From positions 1,730,001-1,794,000 of the forward strand of contig NC_092573.1 of the NCBI RefSeq assembly GCF_037975245.1: 64,000 nucleotides of DNA, read 5' to 3'. This document shows, in pieces, positions 56,896 through 64,000 of the stretch (positions are counted from its first letter, which is position 1; every line of letters begins with the position of its first letter). This DNA is from Apostichopus japonicus (taxonomy: Eukaryota > Echinodermata > Holothuroidea > Aspidochirotida > Stichopodidae). The notes under the pieces were generated by a model. It did not search any database and was not told where the DNA came from. It saw only the letters and a program-made list of their open reading frames with translations. Position numbers and translations under genes: made by a program.

Positions 56896-57176
56896 GGTGA
56901 CATTCATGTGCAAGTGCAAACCCATAGTACTAGTGGTGGTAACATGGGGTCTAGACCTAACTAATAGACGTTGTATAACAGGCTAGGCCGTGTAATTGTA
57001 TCATCCAACTGTTACGTAAAATCAAAAAACAACGTCAGTTTTACCACAGAAGAAATATTGCAGATCTGGTATTGATTGTTCTAAAAACAAACTGGCTTTA
57101 AGTTTTGTACAAAATATTAGGTAACCAATAAAAAAAAAAGGCTATGGTCAAAAAAAGTATGTGTAAAAGTAAGTTG

Positions 57177-57215
57177 GCCTGACGTTTCGATCCTAGCAGG
57201 ATCTTCTTCAGAGGC
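57177..57215 (-). ncRNA. Hammerhead-ribozyme-like fold in the Penelope-like element 3' region
   Basis: The minus strand reads, in order: GCCT, CTGAAGA, A, GATCC-TGCTA-GGATC, GAAA, CGTC, AGGC. GCCT/AGGC gives stem I, GATCC/GGATC stem II, and CUGANGA, GAAA and GUC match the conserved core. Stem III is reduced to the self-complementary ACGT, as in small Penelope-associated hammerheads that cut as dimers. An extra unpaired A after CUGAAGA departs from the consensus, so activity is uncertain. Confidence 0.45.
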
Positions 57216-57249
57216 TAAATGACAAGTTACAGTAACAGAGGGGACAAAA

Positions 57250-57526
57250 ACACGCACAGAATACAGACAGGTTAATGAGCACGGTGAACACAATGAGATG
57301 GATGAAAGGGGATTATAAGTAGAAAGCAACAGGAGAAGAGGAGAGGAAGGAGATAAACTGTGGAGGGACAAAGAGAGGATTAAAGGCACAGGGTAAGGAA
57401 TAAACTGGAGAGGGACAAAGACAGAAAGGTGTGAAGAAAAATGGAGGGGAAGAGAGCTGTGAGAGGAAGAGTGAAAGGGGGGGGGGGAAGGGAGAAAGGG
57501 GAGAAGGAGTAGGGAACAGAGGAAAG
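57250..57526. repeat. Purine-rich tract
   Basis: On the plus strand the stretch is mainly G and A (GAGGAGAGGAAGGAGA, GGGGGGGGGAAGGGAGAAAG). It lies just 3' of the element ORF and may be part of its untranslated tail. Confidence 0.6.
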
Positions 57527-58591
57527 TTAGTCATGTCCTTCCTGAATGTTCAGCCCATGAGGTTGAATGGTACGAAGGCGTTGCATCCAGAGCCTCTCTC
57601 TGCTGATACGTACTAGGTCAGGACGGCTACCTAAGGATTCAATCCCCTGTAGGGACATGTCGTTAATGGTATGGTTGGGAAGGTTAAAATGTTCTCCAAC
57701 TGGGGTCTCAGTCTTCATGGTGTTGACTGTGGATCTGTGACCATAGAATCGCTTCTTGAGGGTGGTTTTGGTTTCGCCAACATACTGGATGCCGCAAACT
57801 CTACAAGAGATCAGATAGATGACATTGGTGGTAGTGCAAGTGATGTGACCCTTAGTCTTGTGTGTGAGTTGCATGCTGTGGCTGGTGATGGAATTGGATT
57901 CAACAATGTGGTGGCTGCAGACGATGCATCTCGAAGTACGATCACATTTGAAGGTACCATGCTGAATGGGTGTGGGGTTAGAAGTTAGAGGTGGAACAGC
58001 AGCACGAACAAGAAGGTCTCGTAGGTTGCGTGGTCGTCTGTAGGCGATGGTGGGTTTTTCAGGGACGGCTCGTTGGAGTCTATCTGAAGTGAGGAGAATG
58101 TTGTGGTTGTTAGAGGTGATTTTCTGAAGGGGAGGAAGATTTGGGTGGAAAGTAACAACGAGGGGCAGCTTGTTGTCGCAATCTCGTCCCTTTTTGTCCT
58201 TCACTGCCAAAGTAGATGATCTGGAAAGGGAGCGGACTCTCTGAATGGCTTCACGCACCCTTCTGGCACTATGGCCCCTGGCAATAAGGTGTTTTTCCAA
58301 AGCATCTGTATGGCGAATGAAAGAGGAATTGTTAGAGCAAATGCGACGAAGACGAAGTGCTTGACTGTAGGCAATTCCAGACTTGCAGTGACGGGGATGG
58401 CAGCTTGAAGAATGGAGATACTGGTGTGTGTCTGTGGGCTTGGTGTATAAGTCTGTAGAGAGAGAATCGTGTTCCTTGCGAACAGTCACATCGAGAAAGT
58501 TGAAGTCAAAAAAAGTAATTTGACAATAGTATATGCCCACAGGCACTCGTAACGTTGTGTATGTGTAGTGTTTTGAACGAGTCGTGTCCAA
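57527..58591 (-). pseudogene. Penelope-like element ORF remnant: RT C-terminus plus GIY-YIG endonuclease
   Basis: 354 codons open, but the first ATG is probably fortuitous. Family similarity begins near residue 30 (FNFLDVTVRKEH, STDLYTKPTDTHQYLH), the thumb region of Penelope-like reverse transcriptases. A linker rich in R and S follows. A cysteine cluster (C216, C222, C225, then HH) precedes the GIY-YIG domain (about 255-350). Its motifs are VIYLISC, YVGET, KKRFYGHR, the catalytic-type E332 in RERLWMQRL and N348. The palm (YADD) region is missing, so it cannot code for a working reverse transcriptase. The endonuclease part has no stop or frameshift, which suggests a fairly recent insertion. 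Confidence 0.88.
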
Positions 58592-58809
58592 ATTCTTCGA
58601 GTTCTGTCATCTTTTTGAAAAAGCATGCAGGTGAAATCGAAGTCTTTATTGGTGGTTGAGAAACCTGAGACCACACATCGGCTCGGAATATTTAACAGTA
58701 TACGAGATAAATTTACGTAAAAACAAAACTCCAAATCACTATTACTACAGAGCACTGTAACAGAGTAATGTTGTTTGTTCTCAGACGTTTAAGAATGTAA
58801 ACATAGCGT

Positions 58810-58870
58810 CCCGGAAGTGAGCTGAGTTCCTTGACTGACGTCACGCCGCATTACCGTATATAAAAAAAAA
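58810..58870 (+). promoter_or_regulatory. Promoter-like cluster: ETS site, CRE, TATA-like
   Basis: CCCGGAAGTG (ETS core) at about 58810, TGACGTCA (CRE) at 58836-58843 and GTATATAAAAA at about 58856 lie in promoter order on the plus strand. No downstream coding exon is recognised, so it may serve an unannotated transcript, or be chance. Confidence 0.25.
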
Positions 58871-59377
58871 TTACAAAGTTTTTATTACCCTCGAATTTTT
58901 GATCGTTTATTCCTCAAGGATTCAAGCTTCGTTTGACACAAATTGGGTATCATTGGAAAACTACGAGTGTAAAGAAAACGATGATTTATATAAATGTTTC
59001 CATTCCACCTCCTCTTTACTAAGTGGAGGGCCTGAAGTTTCGACCCTATAAAAGACAAGATATATTCCAGTGATAATACATAGCTCGTTATACGCAAGGC
59101 TCTCGAACGTTTAAAGAAATGTTATCATATAGCAAGCATGCCCCTGAATTACAACAAATCTGTTCCTAAATGGAGACGTTGAAGGGAATGGAGTGGTGTG
59201 CGGTGCTGGACTGCACTTCTTTACATACGATTCAACTCTCAAGGGGGAAGCTAGCCAGTGGTAAGGGGTTGGATCAAAGGCTAGCTTATTTGCCTATTGA
59301 GTCTGCAACTGACCACAGGATCACTATGTATTATAATATGTCTGTGAAAGGAAATCCGTGTCAGTTATAGACTATAG

Positions 59378-59780
59378 CAGGGTTGTCCAACCTTTTGCAG
59401 AGGAGGGCCACATGGAATGATTATGATGAAGGAGGGGCCGCATGAACCCTACGCTCCATTTTCCGATTTTTTGCCCGAAGCCCAAGGCAACAAAATGTGA
59501 GCACTGCGCGCGGAGCGCACTGACTTATTTTCCTTCTTGATAAAACAGATGAATAAAGTTCAGCCGCCCCCTCCCCCCTCCGCTGAGAGAGTGTCACACA
59601 AACTGACCTGTATGCAGTTTTTTGGACCCAGAAGGTTCGAATGATTGATTATATAGCTTCAAATTTTTATCAATAAATCTGCTCACTAAAATTTCGCACC
59701 GTAGAGCATCTCTGGCGGGCCGGACGCAACCCTGCGGCGGGCCGGACTGTGGCCCGCGGGCCGTAGGTTGGACAACCCTG
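59378..59780. mobile_element. hAT-like MITE, 403 bp, with perfect 8-bp target duplication
   Basis: Ends CAGGGTTGTCCAACCTTTTG and ...GGTTGGACAACCCTG are inverted repeats (CAGGGTTGTCCAACC). The 8-mer GACTATAG directly flanks both sides (59370-59377 and 59781-59788). An 8-bp duplication and CAGGG ends are the hAT superfamily signature. No transposase frame, so it was moved in trans. The inner sequence is GC-rich near the right end. Confidence 0.9.
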
Positions 59781-60219
59781 GACTATAGCAAGGCAATTAA
59801 AGAAACAATATTTATTATGAAGAAAATTAATAAACAGTGCATAAGTTACTTTACCGGCATTTGTTTCTTGGCATGGTTTAAATGCACATCAGGTCAAGGT
59901 CAAACGGATTCTCCCAAAATTTATTACCAAAAAATTCAAATGCTACTCCACCCCTCTTATACACTCACAAATTAACACACGGAAACTTATCAAACAGAGA
60001 TTGACAGTGGATAAAGTTATATAATTAAATCAAGTTTTTAAGTAGGGGTGGGGTGGGGGTGTGGGTGTGGTGGGGGGGACGGAGAAATCGAGTCCGGTAG
60101 ATGGTGCATTAACGGATGTGTTAATAAACTTGACTATAATTATATGACCATAACTATCTGGCCAATTTCTAAGGGTTCATCTAGCAGATTTTGGAAGCAA
60201 AACTACTGAACCATCTCCT

Positions 60220-60653
60220 CTAGACGAGCTCACAAACCGGAAGTGTAAGTCCTGGAATGATATAATTCATTTCAAACAGAAGTGATAGAGTTATAAATGC
60301 AAAAAACAGAAATAGTAGTACAATCCCGAGCTTGCAATTTAACTTAAATTTTAGAAATGTGATGGCTGCTACCAAAGCTACGACGTTTAAGAGGAGCAGT
60401 ACAGATATGTATAAAATAGCACCACTGTATATGGTTACTTTTGAATCGAACTTTATGATCACTGTTTTAATAAACCAAGGAACGCCGAGACCAATTAGAA
60501 TGTCGAAGATATTGCTGCCGATAGAGTGAGAAACAGCCATATCCCCAAACCCTTCACGTGCAGCTATTACGCTTAATATAGTATCCGGGGTACTGGCGCC
60601 GGCGGCGAGTAACGTCAGTCCCATTATGGTGTCATTAATACCGAGTTCATATC
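60220..60653 (-). CDS. SLC24 last exon: alpha-2 repeat and C-terminal helices
   Basis: Acceptor ACTAG before 60653, phase 1, 144 codons including TAG. Reads YELGINDTIMGLTLLAAGAS, PDTILSVIAAREGFGDMAVS, HSIGSNIFDILIGLGVPWF, then three hydrophobic helices and the end GLTLPVCELV. The intact alpha-2 repeat indicates a working gene. Confidence 0.96.
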
Positions 60654-63118
60654 CTAGTGCAAAAACATAAAGAGAAAATAATTATAAGTAAAAGTTGGAC
60701 AACTACAGGACAGGGTTGCCAGTTTTTCTGTAACGCAACCGGCCAAATCAGGCGAACATGTACGCAATTTATGACAATAGACTCTGTGTATTGCAGGTGG
60801 GTTTGGTGGGTCTTAGTTGGTGGGTCTACGGTTGAACTTTAGGCAGTGAAACGGGGCCTTGAAACGGTAATGGATGGGAAAATCCAGAACAGTGAAAAAA
60901 ACCTTCCAGCCTCTACAGGGATTCCTACCCGGACCTCCCGCTTTCTATGCGAACATCCTAACCAAGTATAGGCTGTGGACACTGATTGTCTATACAGAGG
61001 TTCGAAACCAGTAAGGAATGTCGTTAATCTACTGAGACCAGCATAATAGTTATAGCCGATACTCAAGCACTTCCAAATGTCGCCTTAGCGTTTATTACTT
61101 ACCGATGACTGTCACCATCCAAACTAAGATAAAAGTAAGAGAACCGATCCATAGCAACGCGATCACGAACGTTATAGGATAACATCGACGCCATCTTTTC
61201 TTCTTAGGATCGGGTATGGTTAGGTAAAAGGCAACAAACATAGGTAAAGATATCAACCAGGGTATCATGCGGAGGAGAGAACTTGGAACGTCGAACACAG
61301 AACTGTCTTCTTCGCTTTTGTTGTTGTTGGGATCGAGATGGTTCTCTATTTTTCCTATATAGAAAAAAATATATAAAACATTATGTAAGTCTTATTATGC
61401 GTCAAGGGGTACAACAACGTTAACTCCTGGGGTAGGGTGGGGGTGGGGGATTAGAGCCCCACGAGGCCACGACGACGTAACAAATATTATGGTATCTCCC
61501 ACCCACCCTATAAGGCTTCCATTGTATTGGTTATATACGGTATAACGCTCATTCGTTTAGATTAAGTCACCGCCTTTACAAGAACGTCCCCAAGGCTACT
61601 GTCCTGTCACGAGGCCGCCTGACTGAGTACCGCTGGTCTAAGAGAATTCGAAATTACAACGACAAGACAGTTCGGGTGGATTTACTTCATCATTACATCA
61701 GTCGCAGCTCAAAAATATCTCAAAGTGGAGGGACCACATCTTCCCTAAAACCCGCCCTCAAGATAGACGTCGGCCTATGGTTGTCCCCACCCAGTTACAT
61801 TCGAATTCATAACAGAGGATGAAGCCTACATGGTCTCACGAATAGTCGTATATTCAATGTAAGCGTTACTTAAACGTAAATTCGCCGACTCTTAAAATGG
61901 TGACAAAAATTTGGCTTAGTCCAAGAAGGCTGGTTACGTCAGTATATATAAACAATAAAAACAAAATACTTTGCTCGAGATTGCAGTCGTAATTATTTTA
62001 GTTTACCATGATTTCTGTCGTGACAAGAAGTGAAGAACCTGTTTTTGTTGCGTGTTGTACTATTGCAATGGCTAAACGGTAATATGTATGTATTTCAGAT
62101 TTTCCTGCAAGCAGGAACTCGTGAAGAAGCCTCATTGGCTTATCAAAGCCGCAAGCTGACCGAAGTAAGTCTCTTACATTCATTTTTATCGTCCATGATT
62201 ATGAATTGTCAATTGTCAACAACTCTGTAACTGGACAACATACATTAATCTTGGAGTGTCTCGAACCGGGGACCTTATGATTGGAAGGCACCGGCGTAAC
62301 GTAATATTCATTGCACAGTTATATTGATTACCCTCTTTTCATTTTACACCCTACCTCTTCAAGATCATCGATCAGGATCAATAAAGATTTCGTGTCGTTG
62401 ATATCAGAAAATACTTAGTGAAAAAACCTCAAATGTATATGCCCTTTTACATAAAATATACCAGTTCACAGCTTTACCATTTTCTGTTTCTGTAATGCAA
62501 AATGTTTTAATCTTCGGTTAAGCAATTACAAGTATAGAAATAAAGAAGTGACCATATGTCACAAACATCACCATAGTGGAATTCTGGAACAGATTGCACC
62601 GAGGGTCCATTAACGCAACGTCTGGAGTTTCTGAGGTTATTTTGAGCAATTTACTTCCTCAAATCAAAGTCACATGTCAAAATGCCCCCATTTGGGCTTC
62701 ATCCTATACTCATTGTAGCATCTCCTTCTCAGTGATACAACAAACTAGTTTCAGTATTTGAAAAAAAAGTCCATAATTACCTGTCTCCTCGGAAATCATG
62801 CACTTTCCCATCTACATTGGATTTTAATTGAATGTAATCTTTACGAACGATAAGAGCATCATTGCCTTACCATCTAACTGGTTTGTTTTCTTGCAATATA
62901 TCGTATCTTCGTCCTCGACCTCTATTTTGTCTTTCAGAAGGATATCGCCTTCACCATTCTGTATCGAGACATGATGACGTTCTAATTGATATGCTTTCTT
63001 ATAGTCACTCTTTACATTTTCGTTCACCCAACGCGTCACATGGTGTTCTACGTCCTCGTTGAAATACATGACAGTTAGGTAGCCCAAGTAGAGAAGTAAC
63101 AGCATTACTGAGTCATAC
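60220..63118 (-). CDS. SLC24 (NCKX) K+-dependent Na+/Ca2+ exchanger, last three exons (partial gene)
   Basis: Three exons join in phase into 310 residues and a TAG stop (60222-60220). They cover the transmembrane segment before the cytoplasmic loop (LLLLYLGYLTVMYFN), the charged loop (EDEDTIYC, NNNKSEEDSS) and the second transmembrane cluster. The alpha-2 repeat is GLTLLAAGASTPDTILSVIA with GDMAVSHSIGSNIFDILIGL. The acidic residues of PDT and NIFD, which bind cations in this family, are kept. Established role: export of Ca2+ and K+ in exchange for Na+ across plasma or organelle membranes. The C-terminal motifs (VPWFIKT, KLGIV, LPVC) are closest to the SLC24A3/4/5 group, by eye. The N-terminal half with the alpha-1 repeat lies beyond 64000. 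Confidence 0.95.
60861..60973 (-). repeat. SINE family A, copy 2, in an SLC24 intron
   Basis: Head 60973-60909: acceptor arms GCCTATA and TAGAGGC pair at six of seven positions, but the D-arm is shortened and the T-loop TTCGAAT has become TAGGAAT. The body (T run, CACTGTTCT, GGATTTTCC, then TACCGTTTC) aligns with copy 1 at 18920-18966. Same orientation as the host gene. Confidence 0.78.
61103..61354 (-). CDS. SLC24 exon (second from the end): loop end and TM helices
   Basis: Phase 1-1, 252 bp, acceptor TATATAG, donor GTAAGT. Reads KIENHLDPNNNKSEEDSS, FDVPSSLLRMIPWLISLPMF, TIPDPKKKRWRRCYPITF, then ALLWIGSLTFILVWMVTVIG. The P.....W..YP.TF block is typical of SLC24 exchangers. Confidence 0.95.
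62240..62300 (-). repeat. tRNA-like fragment with B-box
   Basis: The minus strand has CCGGTGCCTTCCAATCATAA followed by GGTCCCCGGTTCGAGACAC. This resembles the anticodon and T-arm of a tRNA (B-box GGTTCGAGAC). The D-arm and acceptor stem are not convincing, so a SINE or tRNA pseudogene is likely. Confidence 0.45.
62871..63118 (-). CDS. SLC24 exon (third from the end): TM segment and cytoplasmic loop
   Basis: Acceptor ATCACAG before 63118 (phase 2), donor GTAAGG, 248 bp. Reads YDSVMLLLLYLGYLTVMYFN, then a charged loop through KIEVEDEDTIYCKKTNQLDG. The SLC24 pattern Y..MKFN is kept as MYFN. Confidence 0.92.
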
Positions 63119-64000
63119 CTGTGATGGAGAAAATGATAACAACCACAGAGAAAGTATTTGATAGATGTATAGTCTAGTTCCGAGGAAGAGTGGGTGTGGC
63201 GTGAGGGAGGGAGGGGAGGGGGAGGGGTTTTGACGAAAGATGGGTAAGTTCTTCCTAAATCTCCTAAATGACACCTGTTACCTCATGCATGTCCCATATT
63301 AACCTCTAGGCTACATCCGAATTTGGTTCTTGCGGTATCCCTTCCTCGATCCCAAATGATCATGGCGCACGCGGATTCCTGTACTCTCCACCTCATCACA
63401 CACCCCTGGCTTGTTCACCCTGCTTAGAGTGATAAGAAGTTAACTGAATCCATTGATCACATTTTTGCAGACGAAGCGGTATAGCGTCAGACAGGCAAGT
63501 AATGTGCATAGTGATAAGGGTGATGAACGTCGACAGGAGCGGTGCAAGGTGTCAGGAGCGGCACACCGTGGCAGGAGCGGCACACCGTGACAGGAGCGGT
63601 ACACCGTGGCAGGAGCGGCACACCGTGGCAGGAGCGGCACACCGTGGCAGGAGCGGCACACTGTGGCAGGAGCTGCACACCGTGGCAGGAGCGGCACACT
63701 GTGGCAGGAGCGGCACACCGTGGCAGGACCGGCACACCGTGGCAGGGGGCGGCACACTGTGGCAGGAGCCACTCATGATAGCAAGAATGATGAAACGCCA
63801 CCGGAGTGATGTCACTAGCCTGAGTGACCGTATCGGTAAGTTGTGGTTCAGAATCTATTCTGCCAACCTATCATTCGGGATGTTGATTTTAATGTCGACT
63901 GTTGAAGCGGAATAATCGTAGCACACATTGACAGTTATTTTTCCATTCAGCGACCCAGAATATTCACACAAGCCTTCAATATGCACATACTCTTATGATT
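63119..64000. other. SLC24 upstream intron, to window edge
   Basis: It contains a G-rich stretch (63196-63229) and the 19-bp minisatellite. No SLC24 exon with the alpha-1 repeat is visible here, so the 5' part of the gene lies to the right. Confidence 0.6.
63535..63772. repeat. 19-bp minisatellite, about 12 copies
   Basis: Unit AGGAGCGGCACACCGTGGC with period 19 (CACCGTGGC at 63602, 63621 ...), variants CACTGTGGC, GAGCTGC and one GGGGGC indel. GC-rich against an AT-rich background. Since 19 is not a multiple of three, every frame is open on both strands; these frames are not genes. Confidence 0.95.

Larger units (their letters stand above)
52621..57116. other. Intergenic region between UBE2Q and the Penelope-like element
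   Basis: It holds the UBE2Q promoter zone (52621-52900), C-homopolymer tracts (54272-54284, 55207-55220, 56850-56859), transposon-like relics at 54594-54780 and 56740-56895, and the small acidic frame at 56164. No other gene is supported. Confidence 0.55.
57116..58520 (-). mobile_element. Penelope-like retroelement, 5'-truncated
   Basis: The element includes the ORF at 57527-58591 from about residue 25 onward, a purine-rich 3' region (57240-57526) and a hammerhead-like fold at 57177-57215. It ends near a T-run (minus strand, 57129-57137). Only the end of the reverse transcriptase is left, so the copy is dead on arrival, as usual for 5'-truncated retroelements. Exact borders and a target duplication could not be set. 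Confidence 0.75.
58592..60219. other. Intergenic region between the Penelope-like element and SLC24
   Basis: It holds an ETS/CRE/TATA-like cluster (58810-58870), a hAT-like MITE (59378-59780) and a G-rich tract (60045-60082). The SLC24 3' UTR should lie just below 60220. No other exon was recognised. Confidence 0.55.
60654..62870. other. SLC24 introns in the window
   Basis: Intron 60654-61102 contains SINE family A copy 2. Intron 61355-62870 (1.5 kb) contains a tRNA-like fragment at 62240-62300 and otherwise AT-rich sequence without exon signals. Confidence 0.65.

Noticed and set aside
63440-63915. Overlapping frames of 60-137 codons on both strands
   Set aside because: All follow from the 19-bp minisatellite; no domain, no splice logic.
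1-64000. A new multi-gene system or operon-like cluster
   Set aside because: The four host genes belong to unrelated pathways, are separated by long non-coding DNA, and share only strand.

Overview
The window is AT-rich animal DNA with split genes, GT-AG introns, microsatellites, tRNA-derived SINEs and several DNA or retro-transposon relics. The gene families (a Reeler plus EGF secreted protein, an intronless TRIM protein, a UBE2Q-type E2 and an SLC24 exchanger) fit a marine invertebrate deuterostome. An echinoderm such as a sea cucumber is my best guess, but this is inference; no ribosomal or mitochondrial marker is present.

Layout. (1) About 1-15351, minus strand: the 5' part of a large secreted protein gene. 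Twelve exons can be joined in phase: signal peptide plus a Reeler domain over exons 1-3, then nine EGF-like repeats, one per exon, all phase 1-1. The gene runs off the left edge. (2) 15352-21058: intergenic, with a tRNA-derived SINE and a 22-bp satellite-like array. (3) 21059-22279, minus: an intronless TRIM protein (RING, two B-boxes, coiled coil). (4) 22280-31806: gene-poor DNA with diverged repeats that carry nuclear-receptor DR1-like motifs; part may be UBE2Q 3' UTR. (5) 31807-52620, minus: a complete ubiquitin-conjugating enzyme E2 Q gene, ten coding exons and 374 residues, over 20.8 kb. Its introns hold two large minisatellites (58 bp and 127 bp), a long TA microsatellite and a foldback element. 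(6) 52621-60219: intergenic, with a 5'-truncated Penelope-like retroelement (GIY-YIG endonuclease) and a 403-bp hAT-like MITE with a perfect 8-bp target duplication. (7) 60220-63118, minus: the last three exons of an SLC24 (NCKX) K+-dependent Na+/Ca2+ exchanger, whose 5' half lies past the right edge.

All four host genes are on the minus strand, but nothing suggests that they work together. They act in extracellular adhesion or signalling (Reeler-EGF), ubiquitin ligation (TRIM and UBE2Q, with no sign of a direct link) and membrane ion exchange (SLC24). I found no convincing undescribed biological system. The most unusual observations are the Reeler-EGF architecture, a hammerhead-ribozyme-like fold downstream of the Penelope-like ORF, a three-copy SINE family, repeat-borne DR1 sites, and a strong local excess of the short motif TACAGTA in the UBE2Q introns.
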